A stretch of DNA of 64,000 nucleotides from Pseudomonas sp. BN411 (GCF_029871235.1 NZ_SSOM01000073.1:492011-556010), one strand, 5' to 3'; numbered from the stretch's first letter, positions 45,949 through 57,255 are shown. Numbers and translations: made by a program. The notes: generated from the sequence alone by a model not told the origin.

Positions 45949-47019
45949 TCAGGCCGCGCTTGCCCCATGGCGGGCGAGCGCCCACTCCACATGCTCGCGC
46001 ACCAGCGCCGACGGATGTTCGCGGCGCAGCCGCAGGGCCTCCAGCACCGGAATGCTCGAAGGCGCATTGCCAAGTCCCACTGCCAGGTTGCGCAACCAGC
46101 GCTCATAACCTGCGCGGCGCAGGGGTGAGCCTTCGGTGCGGCTGAGGAACTCTTCCTCGCTCCAGCGGAACAGTTCCGCCAGTTCTGCATTGTCCAGGCC
46201 ATGGCGCGGTTGGAAGTCGCCTTCGCCGGAAGGGCGGGCGAAGCGGTTCCAGGGGCAGACCATCTGACAGTCATCGCAGCCGAACACGCGATTGCCGATC
46301 AGCGGACGCAGGTCTTCGGGAATGCTGCCCTTGTACTCGATGGTCAGGTAGGAAATGCAGCGCCGCGCGTCCAGTTGGTAGGGACCGACGAAAGCCGCAG
46401 TCGGGCAGATGTCCAGGCAGGCCGAGCAGCGGCCGCAGTGCTCACTGCCATGGGGATCGTCCACCGGCAGCGGGGCGTCGACAAACAGTTCGCCGAGGAA
46501 GAAGTAGCTGCCGGCCTTGCGGTTGAGTACCAGGGTGTTCTTGCCGATCCAGCCGAGGCCCGCCTGCTCGGCGATGGCCTTCTCCAGTACCGGCGCGCTG
46601 TCGACAAAGGCGCGGTAGCTGAACGGACCTATGGCCTTCTCGATGCGCTCGGCCAAGTGCTGCAGGCGTTTGCGGATCAGCTTGTGGTAGTCGCGGCCCA
46701 GGGCGTAGCGCGAGACATAGGCCTTCTCCGGTTGCCCCAGCACCTTGGCCATTCGCGTGTCGCCGGGCAGGTAGTCCATGCGCAGGGAGATCACCCGCAG
46801 CGTGCCGGGTACCAGTTCGTCTGGGTGAGAACGCTTGCTGCCGTGGGCGGCCATGTAGTCCATCTCGCCCTGGTAGCCGGCCTCCAGCCAGCGTTGCAGG
46901 TGGCCTTCATGCTCGCCGAGCTCCACGCCGGTGATGCCCACCTGCTGGAAGCCTAGTTCGCGGCCCCACTCCTTGATGGATTGGGCGAGCGTGGCGAGAT
47001 CTTGCGTGGAAAGGGTCAT
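45949..47019 (-). CDS. queG: Epoxyqueuosine reductase
   Basis: A 356-residue cobalamin/Fe-S enzyme for the last step of queuosine formation in tRNA. Cluster 1 is C195-x2-C198-x2-C201-x3-C205P (CGRCSACLDICPTAA); cluster 2 is FGCDDCQMVCPWNRF. The N-terminal part carries the DUF1730/cobalamin region (LRMDYLPGD). Convergent with orn with 1 bp between stops; divergent from nnr. Confidence 0.95.
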   Translation of the reverse strand: MTLSTQDLATLAQSIKEWGRELGFQQVGITGVELGEHEGHLQRWLEAGYQGEMDYMAAHGSKRSHPDELVPGTLRVISLRMDYLPGDTRMAKVLGQPEKAYVSRYALGRDYHKLIRKRLQHLAERIEKAIGPFSYRAFVDSAPVLEKAIAEQAGLGWIGKNTLVLNRKAGSYFFLGELFVDAPLPVDDPHGSEHCGRCSACLDICPTAAFVGPYQLDARRCISYLTIEYKGSIPEDLRPLIGNRVFGCDDCQMVCPWNRFARPSGEGDFQPRHGLDNAELAELFRWSEEEFLSRTEGSPLRRAGYERWLRNLAVGLGNAPSSIPVLEALRLRREHPSALVREHVEWALARHGASAA

Positions 47020-47049
47020 GCTGGTGCGAGCAACCGGTGTCGAGGTGGA

Positions 47050-47055
47050 TATAAT
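47050..47055 (+). promoter_or_regulatory. Possible -10 element for the nnr operon
   Basis: A perfect TATAAT in GGATATAATTCTGCC lies 33 bp before nnr in the 68-bp gap divergent from queG. No good -35 box stands at the usual distance. Confidence 0.35.
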
Positions 47056-47087
47056 TCTGCCAGACCTCGCTGCTGCAACCGAATCCC

Positions 47088-48587
47088 ATGCTTTCTTACC
47101 GCGACGACCTGCCCATTTCGCTCCATTCTGCCGCCCAGGTGCGGGACCTCGATGCGCGCCTCATCGCCGCCGGCACGCCCGGCTTCGAGTTGATGCAGCG
47201 TGCCGCCCACGCGACCTGGCGCGCCCTGCGTCGGCGTTGGCCGGAAGCCGGCAGCCTCAGCGTGCTGGCCGGGCGGGGTAACAATGCCGGCGATGGCTAC
47301 CTGGTTGCGGCCCTGGCCCAGCGTGCTGGTTGGCACGTGAAGGTACTGGCCGTGGGCGCTGCCGATGCGCTGACCGGCGACGCGGCGCTGGCGCGGGATG
47401 AGGCCGCCGCCGTAGGCGTCACCATTCAGCCCTGGAGCGAATGCGCCGTCCTTGAGGGCGTGGTGGTGGATGCCCTGCTGGGCACCGGGCTGTCTGGCGA
47501 TGTGCGTGAACCCTACGCCCAGGCCATCCGCCTGCTCAACGCCAGTGGCCTGCCGGTACTGGCCGTGGACATCCCATCCGGCGTCTGCGCCGACACCGGC
47601 CGCGTGCTTGGCGTGGCGGTGCGTGCGGACCTGACGGTGACCTTCATCGGACTCAAGCTGGGTTTGTTTACCGCCGATGCTCCGAACCAGGTGGGCGAGC
47701 TGGTTTTCGACGATCTGCAGGCCGATCCTGCCCTGGTCGCGGTGACGGCCCGTATCGCCGAACGTATGGCGGCCGGCAGCCTGAGGCGCCTGGCGCCGCG
47801 TCCGCGCACCGCGCACAAGGGGCAGTTCGGCCACCTGCTGGTGGTCGGCGGCGACCGTGGGCTGGGCGGCGCAGCGCTGCTTGCGGCGGAGAGTGCGCTG
47901 CGAAGCGGGGCCGGGCTGGTGTCGCTGGCGACCCGGCCGGAGCACGTGATGGCCGCTCTGGCACGGCGTCCGGAAGTGATGTGTGCCGGCGTGAGCTCGG
48001 CCAACCAGCTGCTGGCCCTGGCGGACAGGGCTGATGTGGTGGTGGCGGGGCCTGGCCTGGGGCAGGACGCCTGGGGGCGCAGCCTGCTCAGCGTCCTCGC
48101 TGGCCTGGAATCGTTCCAGGTATGGGACGCCGATGCGCTCAATATGCTGGCGGGCGAGCACGTCCGCCTGCCTGCGGGCAGCGTGATCACGCCTCATCCG
48201 GGCGAGGCCGCGCGCCTGCTGGGAATTTCCACTGCCGAGGTTCAGGCCGACCGGCCGCGCGCGGTGCTTGCTCTGGCGCAGAAATTCGATGCTGTCGTCC
48301 TGCTTAAGGGCGCCGGCAGTCTGGTGGCGGCCCCCGATGGCCGTCTCGCACTCTGTGATCGCGGCCATCCGGTCATGGCCGGAGCCGGGCTCGGCGATGT
48401 ACTCGCCGGGTTGATAGGTGCCTTGCTCGCCCAGGGGATGGACGCCTACTCGGCCACCCGCCTGGCCGTTTGGCTACACGCCTGCGCGGGCGAGAGCCTG
48501 GCCCGGGGCGGCCGGGGGCTGGCAGCCAGTGATCTCATTCCGACCATTCGTCAGTTGCTCGAGGAGTTTGCACCGTGCCTGAAGTGA
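47088..48587 (+). CDS. nnr: Bifunctional NAD(P)H-hydrate epimerase / ADP-dependent dehydratase
   Basis: A 499-residue metabolite-repair enzyme for hydrated NADH and NADPH. The YjeF N-terminal epimerase domain (1–215) has LAGRGNNAGDGYLVAAL. The C-terminal ribokinase-like dehydratase shows GHLLVVGGDRGLGGAAL, PGLGQD, TPHPGEAARLL and the GAGLGDVLAG site. Last 13 bp overlap tsaE. Full length. Confidence 0.94.
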   Translation: MLSYRDDLPISLHSAAQVRDLDARLIAAGTPGFELMQRAAHATWRALRRRWPEAGSLSVLAGRGNNAGDGYLVAALAQRAGWHVKVLAVGAADALTGDAALARDEAAAVGVTIQPWSECAVLEGVVVDALLGTGLSGDVREPYAQAIRLLNASGLPVLAVDIPSGVCADTGRVLGVAVRADLTVTFIGLKLGLFTADAPNQVGELVFDDLQADPALVAVTARIAERMAAGSLRRLAPRPRTAHKGQFGHLLVVGGDRGLGGAALLAAESALRSGAGLVSLATRPEHVMAALARRPEVMCAGVSSANQLLALADRADVVVAGPGLGQDAWGRSLLSVLAGLESFQVWDADALNMLAGEHVRLPAGSVITPHPGEAARLLGISTAEVQADRPRAVLALAQKFDAVVLLKGAGSLVAAPDGRLALCDRGHPVMAGAGLGDVLAGLIGALLAQGMDAYSATRLAVWLHACAGESLARGGRGLAASDLIPTIRQLLEEFAPCLK

Positions 48588-49042
48588 TCCTGTATGCCGA
48601 AGGCGAGGAGGCCATGATGGCCCTCGGCGCTCGTCTCGCGACCCTGACCGAAGGGCACGGCATTCTCTATCTGCACGGGGATCTTGGAGCGGGCAAGACC
48701 ACGCTATCTCGCGGCCTCCTGCGGGGGTTGGGTCATGGCGGTGCGGTGAAAAGCCCCACCTTCACCCTGGTCGAGCCTTATGAAATAGGTGACAAGCGCG
48801 CCTTCCATTTCGATCTATATCGTCTGGCCGACCCGGAAGAACTGGAATTTCTGGGTATCCGCGACTACTTCGAAGGCGACGCGTTGTGCCTGATCGAGTG
48901 GCCCCAGCGGGGCGCCGGCATTTTGCCAAAGGCCGACCTGGACATTAACATTACGCCGCAAGCGGGCGGCCGTTCGCTGCGTTTTTCGCCACATACCAAA
49001 CGTGGCGAAGCATGGTGTGCCGCCCTGGCCTTGGGAGCATGA
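48575..49042 (+). CDS. tsaE: tRNA threonylcarbamoyladenosine biosynthesis ATPase TsaE
   Basis: A 155-residue P-loop ATPase needed with TsaB and TsaD for t6A37 in ANN-decoding tRNAs. Walker A GDLGAGKT is at 35–42, followed by KSPTFTLVEPY and DLYRLADPEELEFLG. The GTG at 48575 overlaps nnr by 13 bp; the stop overlaps amiB by ATGA. Confidence 0.95.
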   Translation: MPEVILYAEGEEAMMALGARLATLTEGHGILYLHGDLGAGKTTLSRGLLRGLGHGGAVKSPTFTLVEPYEIGDKRAFHFDLYRLADPEELEFLGIRDYFEGDALCLIEWPQRGAGILPKADLDINITPQAGGRSLRFSPHTKRGEAWCAALALGA

Positions 49043-50487
49043 AAACAAAGATGGGGTGGGGTATGCGCTCGCGCGCACTGTTTGCCGGGATTGGGGTTCT
49101 ACTTGCGGCGTTCGCCGCTGATGTCCTGGCTGCCGCGGAGGTCCGCGGGGTGCGGCTTTGGCGCGCGCCTGACAATACCCGACTGGTCTTCGATCTATCC
49201 GGACCGGTGCAGCACTCCGTCTTCACCCTGACGGCTCCCAACCGCATCGTCATCGATATCAATGGCGCCCAGCTGGCAACCAAGCTGGAGCAGTTGTCCC
49301 TCAGCAACACCCCGATTACCAGTGTCCGCTCCGCCCAGCGCAGCCCTACCGACTTGCGCGTGGTGATCGACGTGTCGTCCGCCGTGACGCCGAAGAGCTT
49401 CTCCCTGGCGCCCAACCAGCAGTACGGCAACCGTCTGGTGGTGGACCTGTTCGACCCGGAAGCGGCCGCCAGCGAAGCCAGTGCGCCCCAAGTGGCCACC
49501 GCGCCGAGCACGCCGCAACCGCCGGTGACGCCGACCCAGCCGGCGCCCAGCAAGCTGCCGCCGGTGCCGGGTGGCAAGCGTGACATCGTGGTCGCCATCG
49601 ACGCCGGCCACGGCGGTGAAGACCCGGGTGCCCTCGGACCCAAGGGCCAGCACGAGAAGAACGTGACCCTGGCCATCGCCAAGGAACTGCAGCGCCAGAT
49701 CAGCCAGGAGAAGGGCTTCCGTGGCGAGCTGGTACGTACCGGCGATTACTTCATCCCGTTGCGCAAGCGAACCGAAATCGCCCGCAAGAAGGGTGCTGAC
49801 CTGTTCGTTTCCATCCACGCCGATGCCGCGCCCAGTCGCAGCGCGTTCGGTGCTTCGGTATTTGCCCTGTCCGATCGCGGTGCAACCTCGGAAACCGCGC
49901 GCTGGCTGGCTGATAACGAAAACCGCTCCGACCTGATTGGCGGAGATGGCAGTGTCAGCCTTGACGACAAGGACCGCATGCTCGCTGGCGTTCTGCTCGA
50001 CCTGTCGATGACCGCGACCATGTCCTCCAGCCTCAATGTTGGCCAGAAGGTGTTGTCCAACGTCAGCAAGGTCACCCCGCTGCATAAGCGCCGGGTGGAA
50101 CAGGCCGGCTTTATGGTGCTGAAGTCGCCGGACATCCCCTCGATCCTGGTGGAGACCGGCTTCATCTCCAACCATAACGAATCGCAGAAGCTGGCTTCGC
50201 CGGGCCACCAACAGGCACTGGCGCGCTCGATCAAGGCTGGCGTCAAACAGTTCTTCCAGCAGAACCCGCCGCCCGGCACCTACATCGCCTGGCTGCGTGA
50301 CCAGGGCAAGATCGCCATCGGTCCACGCGAGCATGTCGTGACCTCCGGCGAAAGTCTGGCGCTGATCGCCCAGCGTTATGAGGTGAGCGTTGCGACACTG
50401 CGCAAAGCCAACTCTCTGTCCAGCGACAACGTCAAGGTTGGCCAGGTCCTCAACATCCCAGCCGCGACCCTGGCGGCCCAGCCATGA
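49039..50487 (+). CDS. amiB: N-acetylmuramoyl-L-alanine amidase AmiB with AMIN and LysM domains
   Basis: A 482-residue periplasmic cell-separation amidase. A signal peptide ([21 protein letters not shown]) precedes an AMIN domain (about 30–140), a Pro-rich linker, the zinc amidase_3 domain ([42 protein letters not shown]) and a C-terminal LysM ([20 protein letters not shown]). ATG 49039 overlaps tsaE by ATGA; ATG 49063 would also give a good signal peptide. The stop overlaps mutL by ATGA. Confidence 0.94.
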   Translation: MKTKMGWGMRSRALFAGIGVLLAAFAADVLAAAEVRGVRLWRAPDNTRLVFDLSGPVQHSVFTLTAPNRIVIDINGAQLATKLEQLSLSNTPITSVRSAQRSPTDLRVVIDVSSAVTPKSFSLAPNQQYGNRLVVDLFDPEAAASEASAPQVATAPSTPQPPVTPTQPAPSKLPPVPGGKRDIVVAIDAGHGGEDPGALGPKGQHEKNVTLAIAKELQRQISQEKGFRGELVRTGDYFIPLRKRTEIARKKGADLFVSIHADAAPSRSAFGASVFALSDRGATSETARWLADNENRSDLIGGDGSVSLDDKDRMLAGVLLDLSMTATMSSSLNVGQKVLSNVSKVTPLHKRRVEQAGFMVLKSPDIPSILVETGFISNHNESQKLASPGHQQALARSIKAGVKQFFQQNPPPGTYIAWLRDQGKIAIGPREHVVTSGESLALIAQRYEVSVATLRKANSLSSDNVKVGQVLNIPAATLAAQP

Positions 50488-52361
50488 GCAACTTGCCGCG
50501 TATCCAGCTGCTCACTCCGCGGCTGGCGAACCAGATCGCCGCCGGTGAGGTGGTCGAGCGTCCCGCCTCGGTCATCAAGGAACTGCTGGAAAACAGCCTG
50601 GACGCCGGTGCCCGGCGCATTGACGTCGAGGTGGAGCAGGGCGGCGTCAAGCTGTTGCGGGTGCGCGACGATGGGGGCGGTATTCCGCCCGAGGACCTGC
50701 CGCTGGCCCTGGCGCGTCACGCCACCAGCAAGATTCGCGACCTGGAAGACCTCGAACGGGTGATGAGCCTGGGCTTCCGTGGCGAAGCGCTGGCCTCCAT
50801 CAGTTCCGTTGCGCGCCTGACCATGACCTCGCGTACCGCCGACGCCGACCAGGCCTGGCAGGTGGAGACCGAAGGTCGTGACATGGAGGCACGGGTTCAG
50901 CCTGCCGCCCACCCCGTCGGTACCTCGGTGGAAGTGCGAGACCTGTTCTTCAACACGCCCGCACGACGCAAGTTCCTGCGTGCGGAGAAGACCGAATTCG
51001 ATCACCTGCAGGAAGTCATCAAGCGCCTGGCCCTGGCCCGCTTCGATGTGGCGTTCCATCTGCGCCATAACGGCAAGACCATCTTCGCCCTCCATGAGGC
51101 GCGCGACGCCATTGCCCGCGCCCGCCGCGTCGCCACGGTCTGTGGGCCGGCGTTCCTGGAGCAGGCTCTGCCCATCGAGGTGGAGCGTAACGGCCTGCAT
51201 CTCTGGGGCTGGGTTGGCCTGCCGACCTTTTCCCGCAGCCAGGCGGATCTGCAGTACTTCTATGTGAATGGACGTATGGTGCGCGACAAACTGGTCGCCC
51301 ACGCGGTGCGCCAGGCTTATCGCGACGTGCTGTACAACGGCCGGCACCCGACCTTCGTGCTGTTCTTCGAGGTCGATCCTGCGGTCGTCGACGTCAACGT
51401 GCACCCGACCAAGCACGAAGTGCGCTTCCGTGACAGTCGCATGGTCCACGACTTCCTCTATGGCACCCTGCACCGCGCCTTGGGCGAGGTGCGTCCTGAA
51501 GACCAACTGGCTGCGCCGGCTGCGACCGATGCCGTCGTGCGTCCGACCGGCCTTGCCGCTGGCGAGTTTGGTCCCCAGGGTGAGATGAGTCTCGCGGCCA
51601 ATGTGCTGGAGCGGCCTGCCGCCGAGCCAGCCTGGCGCCCGCCGACAGGGGGCTACCAGGCGCCGCGTCCGCAACCTGCCGTACCGATCGCCGAGGCCCA
51701 GGGCGCCTATCGCGAGTACTTCGCACCGCTGCCCGGCGCCTCCGCACCTGCCGCGCTGCCGGAAGCCCAGGGCGATGTGCCGCCGCTGGGCTACGCCCTG
51801 GCTCAGCTCAAGGGCATCTACATCCTGGCGGAGAATGCCCAGGGGCTGGTGCTGGTAGATATGCACGCGGCCCATGAACGCATCACCTATGAGCGGCTGA
51901 AGGTCGCCATGGCCAGTGAAGGGCTCAAGGGGCAGCCGTTGCTGGTACCGGAATCCATCGCCGTCAGCCAGCGCGAGGCCGATTGCGCCGAGGAGCACGG
52001 CGAGTGGTTCCGCCGCCTGGGCTTTGAACTGCAGCGCCTTGGTCCGGAAACCCTGGCTATTCGCCAGATTCCGGCCCTCCTGAAACAGGCAGAGGCCTCG
52101 CAATTGGTACGCGACGTCCTGTCCGATCTATTGGAATACGGCACCAGTGACCGTATCCAGGCGCACCTGAATGAATTGCTGGGCACCATGGCCTGCCATG
52201 GCGCCGTGCGTGCCAATCGCCGTCTGACCCAGCCGGAAATGAATGCCCTGCTGCGAGATATGGAACACACCGAACGCAGCGGCCAGTGCAACCACGGGCG
52301 TCCGACCTGGACGCAGCTGGGCATGGATGACCTGGACAAGCTGTTCCTGCGCGGTCGCTGA
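50484..52361 (+). CDS. mutL: DNA mismatch repair protein MutL
   Basis: A 625-residue GHKL ATPase linking MutS to strand excision. ATP-site motifs: [26 protein letters not shown]. The C-terminal domain has [12 protein letters not shown], which fits the latent endonuclease motif DQHA-x2-E-x4-E with Gln changed to Met, and CNHGRPTW. The linker (about 350–425) is Pro/Ala-rich. Its start overlaps amiB (ATGA) and the next gene starts 2 bp after its stop. Confidence 0.96.
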   Translation: MSNLPRIQLLTPRLANQIAAGEVVERPASVIKELLENSLDAGARRIDVEVEQGGVKLLRVRDDGGGIPPEDLPLALARHATSKIRDLEDLERVMSLGFRGEALASISSVARLTMTSRTADADQAWQVETEGRDMEARVQPAAHPVGTSVEVRDLFFNTPARRKFLRAEKTEFDHLQEVIKRLALARFDVAFHLRHNGKTIFALHEARDAIARARRVATVCGPAFLEQALPIEVERNGLHLWGWVGLPTFSRSQADLQYFYVNGRMVRDKLVAHAVRQAYRDVLYNGRHPTFVLFFEVDPAVVDVNVHPTKHEVRFRDSRMVHDFLYGTLHRALGEVRPEDQLAAPAATDAVVRPTGLAAGEFGPQGEMSLAANVLERPAAEPAWRPPTGGYQAPRPQPAVPIAEAQGAYREYFAPLPGASAPAALPEAQGDVPPLGYALAQLKGIYILAENAQGLVLVDMHAAHERITYERLKVAMASEGLKGQPLLVPESIAVSQREADCAEEHGEWFRRLGFELQRLGPETLAIRQIPALLKQAEASQLVRDVLSDLLEYGTSDRIQAHLNELLGTMACHGAVRANRRLTQPEMNALLRDMEHTERSGQCNHGRPTWTQLGMDDLDKLFLRGR

Positions 52362-52363
52362 TC

Positions 52364-53338
52364 ATGACTGAACGGCTGCCGCCGGCAATTTTTCTCATGG
52401 GGCCCACTGCCGCCGGCAAGACTGACCTGGCGCTGGAGTTGGCGCGGACGCTGCATTGCGAATTGATCAGTGTCGATTCGGCATTGATCTACCGCGGCAT
52501 GGACATCGGCACCGCCAAGCCGGACAAGGCCACCCTGGCCGAATTTCCCCATCGGCTGATCGATATCCGCGATCCGGCCGAAAGTTACTCCGCCGCTGAA
52601 TTCCGCGCCGATGCACTGGCTGCCATGGCGGAAATCACCGCCCGGGGGAGGATTCCGCTGCTGGTGGGCGGCACCATGTTGTATTACAAGGCGTTGCTGG
52701 AGGGGTTGGCGGATATGCCCAGCGCCGACCCTGAGGTGCGCGCCGAGCTGGAAGCCCGTGCCGCCCGCGAAGGCTGGGATGCTCTGCATCGGGAGCTGGC
52801 AGCGGTCGACCCGGAATCTGCCGCGCGTATCCATCCCAACGACCCCCAGCGGCTGACTCGCGCACTTGAGGTCTACAAGGTCAGCGGGCTCACCATGACC
52901 GCCCATCGACAGCGTCAGGCTGCGCAAAATACGGCCGGGAACACGCCAGGAACGGCGCATTTGCCGTATACTGTCGCGCACTTGGCCATTGCGCCGGCGA
53001 ATCGCCAGGTACTGCACGAAAGAATTGCGCAACGTTTTCGCTTGATGCTGGAACAGGGCTTCATCGAAGAGGTCGAAGCGCTGCGCCGCAGAAGTGACTT
53101 GCATGCGGGACTGCCGTCTATAAGGGCGGTCGGTTATCGCCAGGCCTGGGATTACCTGGATGGCGTGCTGACCCGGGACGAGATGGAGGAGCGAGGCATC
53201 ATCGCCACTCGTCAACTCGCCAAGCGACAGTTCACCTGGTTACGCAGTTGGTCCGATCTGTACTGGTTGGACAGCCTGGCTTGCGACAATCTGCCGCGTA
53301 CCTTGAAATACCTGAGGTCGGTCTCCATATTGAGCTGA
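52364..53338 (+). CDS. miaA: tRNA dimethylallyltransferase
   Basis: A 324-residue enzyme adding dimethylallyl to A37 of tRNAs reading UNN codons. P-loop GPTAAGKT at 13–20, then [35 protein letters not shown], and [16 protein letters not shown] are family blocks. Two bases after mutL, in the conserved mutL–miaA–hfq–hflX order. Confidence 0.96.
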   Translation: MTERLPPAIFLMGPTAAGKTDLALELARTLHCELISVDSALIYRGMDIGTAKPDKATLAEFPHRLIDIRDPAESYSAAEFRADALAAMAEITARGRIPLLVGGTMLYYKALLEGLADMPSADPEVRAELEARAAREGWDALHRELAAVDPESAARIHPNDPQRLTRALEVYKVSGLTMTAHRQRQAAQNTAGNTPGTAHLPYTVAHLAIAPANRQVLHERIAQRFRLMLEQGFIEEVEALRRRSDLHAGLPSIRAVGYRQAWDYLDGVLTRDEMEERGIIATRQLAKRQFTWLRSWSDLYWLDSLACDNLPRTLKYLRSVSILS

Positions 53339-53405
53339 GACCTCACCGGTTACCGTCTATCCTTGGGGGTAGGGCGGATACCAGTCATCTTTTCTTGTCA
53401 TTTGA

Positions 53406-53696
<291 letters not shown>

Positions 53697-53708
53697 TAGG
53701 AGACTGCT

Positions 53709-55010
53709 TTGTTTTTCGAACGCCCTGGCGGTGGTGAACGGGCCATCCTGGTTCATCTGGAAGGTCAAGATCCCGAGGCGCGCGAAGACCCGCAGGAATT
53801 CCTGGAACTTGCACGTTCGGCCGGTGCGGACACGGTGGCATTCGTCTCCGTTACCCGTCACCAGCCAACGGCCAAGTACCTGATCGGCAGCGGCAAAGTT
53901 GATGAATTGCATGACCTGGTGAGGGCCGAGAAGGCTGAACTGGTCATCTTCAATCACACCCTCACGCCCAGCCAGGAGCGCAACCTCGAGCGCGCCTTCG
54001 AGTGCCGGGTGCTTGACCGTACCGGTCTGATTCTCGACATCTTCGCCCAGCGTGCCCGCACCCATGAGGGCAAGCTGCAAGTCGAACTGGCCCAGCTCAA
54101 CCATATGAGCACGCGCCTGGTGCGTGGCTGGACTCACCTTGAGCGCCAGAAAGGTGGTATCGGCTTGCGTGGTCCGGGTGAAACCCAGTTGGAAACCGAC
54201 CGTCGCTTGCTGCGAATTCGTATTCGCCAGATCAAGCAGCGTCTCGAGAAGGTGCGCAGCCAGCGCGAGCAGGCCCGTCGTGGGCGCAAGCGTGCGGATA
54301 TTCCCTCCGTGTCCCTGGTCGGCTACACGAACGCTGGCAAGTCCACGCTGTTCAATGCGCTGACCACTTCCGAGGTTTATGCCGCTGACCAGTTGTTCGC
54401 CACCCTCGACCCGACCCTGCGCCGGCTTGAGCTGGATGACCTGGGTCCGATCGTGCTGGCCGACACCGTGGGCTTCATTCGTCACCTGCCGCACAAGCTG
54501 GTGGAGGCCTTCCGGGCTACCCTTGAAGAATCTGCCAGCGCTGACCTGCTGCTGCATGTGATCGACGCCCATGAGCCAGAGCGCATGGCGCAGATCGAGC
54601 AGGTGCTGGCAGTGCTGGGCGAGATCGGCGCTGAAGGCCTGCCTATGCTGGAGGTCTATAACAAGGTCGACCTGCTGGAAAGCGTCGAGCCGCATATCCA
54701 GCGCGATGGAGACGGCAAACCCGAACGGGTGTGGCTGTCTGCGCGCGACGGCAGCGGCCTGGAGCTGCTGGAGCAGGCGGTAGCCGAGTTGCTGGGTGAG
54801 GACCTGTTCGTGGGTACCCTGCGACTGCCACAGCGTTTCGGCCGGTTGCGGGCCCAGTTCTTTGCCCTTGGTGCGGTGCAGACCGAGGATCACAACGAGG
54901 TCGGTGAGATTCTCCTCGCAGTGCGTCTGCCGCGCGTTGAGTTGAATCGATTGGTCAGTCGCGAAGGCTGGCAGCCGAGCGAGTTTCTAGAGCAACACAC
55001 TTTGCAATAA
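53709..55010 (+). CDS. hflX: Ribosome-associated GTPase HflX
   Basis: A 433-residue GTPase that splits stalled or heat-damaged ribosomes. The N-terminal HflX domain contains LIGSGKVDEL and FNHTLTPSQERNLE. The glycine-rich linker GGIGLRGPGETQLETDRR is diagnostic. G1 GYTNAGKST starts at G205, and G4 YNKVDLLE follows. TTG at 53709 has TAGGAGACTG upstream. It sits 12 bp after hfq. Confidence 0.96.
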   Translation: MFFERPGGGERAILVHLEGQDPEAREDPQEFLELARSAGADTVAFVSVTRHQPTAKYLIGSGKVDELHDLVRAEKAELVIFNHTLTPSQERNLERAFECRVLDRTGLILDIFAQRARTHEGKLQVELAQLNHMSTRLVRGWTHLERQKGGIGLRGPGETQLETDRRLLRIRIRQIKQRLEKVRSQREQARRGRKRADIPSVSLVGYTNAGKSTLFNALTTSEVYAADQLFATLDPTLRRLELDDLGPIVLADTVGFIRHLPHKLVEAFRATLEESASADLLLHVIDAHEPERMAQIEQVLAVLGEIGAEGLPMLEVYNKVDLLESVEPHIQRDGDGKPERVWLSARDGSGLELLEQAVAELLGEDLFVGTLRLPQRFGRLRAQFFALGAVQTEDHNEVGEILLAVRLPRVELNRLVSREGWQPSEFLEQHTLQ

Positions 55011-55106
55011 AGCCCGTTTAGGTGATTTTGCGGTGGGCTGCGGGCTTGGGTAGCATGGGCGGGCGCGCCGTGGGCGCGTCTTTGCTTTATCAGTATGGAG
55101 AGCGCT

Positions 55107-56279
55107 ATGGCTTGGAACGAGCCGGGTGGCAACTCGAATAACCAGGACCCCTGGGGTGGACGCCGTGGTGGCGACCGCAAAGGGCCACCGGACCTGGACG
55201 AGGCCTTCCGCAAGCTGCAGGACAGCCTGAACGGATTGTTCGGCAGCGGCAAGAAACGTGGCGGCGGCGGCGATGATGGCGGCGGCAGATCGGGCGGTTT
55301 CGGCCTGCTCGGCATCGGCCTGGCCCTGCTTGCCGTGGTCTGGCTGTACAGCGCGGTCTATGTGGTGGATGAGCAGGAGCAGGCCGTGGTGCTGCGCTTC
55401 GGCAAGTACTACGAGACTGTCGGCCCCGGCCTGAACATCTACTTCCCGCCGATCGATCGCAAGTTCCAGGAGAACGTCACCCGCGAGCGTGCCTATAGCA
55501 AGCAGGGGCAGATGCTCACCGAGGACGAAAACATCGTCGAAGTGCCGCTCACCGTCCAATACAAGATCAGCAACCTTCAGGACTTCGTTCTTAACGTCGA
55601 CCAGCCTGAAGTCAGCCTGCAGCACGCCACCGAGAGTGCCCTGCGTCACGTCGTCGGCTCTACCGAGATGGACCAGGTGCTGACCGAGGGCCGTGAGCTG
55701 ATGGCGAGCGAGATCAAGGAGCGTCTGCAACGCTTCCTCGACACCTACCGCACCGGCATCACCGTTACCCAGGTAAACGTGCAGAGCGCGGCAGCACCGC
55801 GTGAAGTGCAGGAAGCCTTCGACGACGTGATCCGTGCCCGTGAGGACGAGCAGCGCGCCAAGAACCAGGCTGAAGCCTACGCCAATGCCGTGGTGCCCGA
55901 GGCTCGTGGCCAGGCCCAGCGCATCATCGAGGACGCCAATGGCTACCGCGATGAAGTGATTGCTCGTGCCCAGGGTGAAGCCGATCGCTTCAGCAAGCTG
56001 CTGGTCGAGTATCACAAGGCGCCGGAAGTCACTCGCCAGCGTCTGTACCTCGAAACCATGCAGGATGTGCTGGCCAACACCAGCAAGGTGCTGGTCTCCG
56101 GCAAGGACGGACAGAGCAACCTGCTCTACCTGCCGCTGGACAAGATGATCGATAACCGTGGCTCCAGCCAGGCGCCGGTAGCGCCGGCAGCATCGGCCGC
56201 CGCGAGCGGCAGCGACCTCGGATCGCGCGTCGCCACTGACTTGCAGCAGCGCAATCTGCGTTCCAGGGAGAGTCGCTGA
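55107..56279 (+). CDS. hflK: FtsH protease modulator HflK
   Basis: A 390-residue membrane protein of the SPFH/prohibitin family that forms cages around FtsH with HflC. A Gly/Asp-rich cytosolic N terminus precedes one helix (FGLLGIGLALLAVVWLYSAVYVV) and a periplasmic SPFH domain (VDEQEQAVVLRFGKYYETVGPGL). A long helical region and an Ala-rich tail follow. The ATG at 55107 has GGAGAG upstream; the ATG at 55095 does not. Stop and hflC start share a base (TGATG). Confidence 0.95.
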   Translation: MAWNEPGGNSNNQDPWGGRRGGDRKGPPDLDEAFRKLQDSLNGLFGSGKKRGGGGDDGGGRSGGFGLLGIGLALLAVVWLYSAVYVVDEQEQAVVLRFGKYYETVGPGLNIYFPPIDRKFQENVTRERAYSKQGQMLTEDENIVEVPLTVQYKISNLQDFVLNVDQPEVSLQHATESALRHVVGSTEMDQVLTEGRELMASEIKERLQRFLDTYRTGITVTQVNVQSAAAPREVQEAFDDVIRAREDEQRAKNQAEAYANAVVPEARGQAQRIIEDANGYRDEVIARAQGEADRFSKLLVEYHKAPEVTRQRLYLETMQDVLANTSKVLVSGKDGQSNLLYLPLDKMIDNRGSSQAPVAPAASAAASGSDLGSRVATDLQQRNLRSRESR

Positions 56280-57148
56280 TGAGCAATAAATCACTGTTTG
56301 CCCTGATCGGCGGCGTGGTGGTGGCACTGCTCCTTTGGAGCAGCCTGTACATCGTGTCGCAGACCGAGAAGGCGGTGCTCCTGCAGTTCGGCCGCATCGT
56401 CGAGGCTGACGTCCAGCCCGGCATCCACTTCAAGATTCCGTACGTCAACCAAGTGCGCAAGTTCGACGCGCGTCTGCTGACCCTGGACTCGCCGACCCAG
56501 CGCTTCCTCACCCTGGAGAAGAAAGCGGTGATGGTGGATGCCTACGCCAAGTGGCGCGTGGCTGATGCCGAGCGTTTCTATACCGCGACTTCCGGCATGA
56601 AGCAGATTGCCGACGAGCGTCTGTCCCGTCGTCTTGAAGCCGGCCTGCGCGACCAGTTCGGCAAGCGCACCCTGCACGAAGTGGTATCCGGTGAGCGCGA
56701 TGCGCTGATGGCGGACATCACGGCTGCCCTCAATCGCATGGCCAGCAAGGAGCTGGGCATCGAGGTGGTGGATGTGCGGGTGAAGGCTATCGACCTGCCC
56801 AAGGAAGTGAACCGCAGCGTGTTCGAGCGGATGAGCACCGAGCGTGAGCGTGAAGCTCGCGAGCACCGTGCCAAGGGTTCGGAACTGGCTGAAGGCATTC
56901 GTGCCGACGCCGATCGTCAGCGCCGCGTGCTGCTCGCTGAGGCCTATCGTGAAGCCGAGGAAGCCCGAGGTGACGGTGATGCCAAGGCGGCCGCAATCTA
57001 TGCCAAGGCGTACGGTCAGGATCAGGAGTTCTACTCCTTCCACCGCAGCCTCCAGGCCTATCGCGAAAGCTTTGCCAACAAGAGCGACGTGATGGTGCTG
57101 GACCCCAATAGCGATTTCTTCCGCTATCTGGACAAGGCTGCACGCTGA
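56279..57148 (+). CDS. hflC: FtsH protease modulator HflC
   Basis: A 289-residue SPFH protein with an N-terminal signal anchor (LFALIGGVVVALLLWSSLYIV) and domain VSQTEKAVLLQFGRIVEADVQPG. The second half is helical with AEGIRADADRQRRVLLAEAYREAE. Works with HflK to regulate membrane-protein degradation by FtsH. A terminator-like hairpin follows 69 bp later. Confidence 0.95.
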   Translation: MSNKSLFALIGGVVVALLLWSSLYIVSQTEKAVLLQFGRIVEADVQPGIHFKIPYVNQVRKFDARLLTLDSPTQRFLTLEKKAVMVDAYAKWRVADAERFYTATSGMKQIADERLSRRLEAGLRDQFGKRTLHEVVSGERDALMADITAALNRMASKELGIEVVDVRVKAIDLPKEVNRSVFERMSTEREREAREHRAKGSELAEGIRADADRQRRVLLAEAYREAEEARGDGDAKAAAIYAKAYGQDQEFYSFHRSLQAYRESFANKSDVMVLDPNSDFFRYLDKAAR

Positions 57149-57217
57149 CGCAAGGCCCCCGGTGGACACTCATCGTCCGCCGGGGTGACCGTCAGGGAAA
57201 ACGTGTTATCATGGGTC

Positions 57218-57242
57218 AGCCGGGAAATCCCGGCTTTTTTGC
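57218..57242 (+). terminator. Intrinsic terminator after hflC
   Basis: AGCCGGGAAATCCCGGCTTTTTT forms a compact stem with six T residues. It lies between hflC and the small DUF2065 gene, so it probably ends the hfq–hflXKC transcript while allowing some read-through. Confidence 0.85.
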
Positions 57243-57255
57243 GTCCGCGGGAATC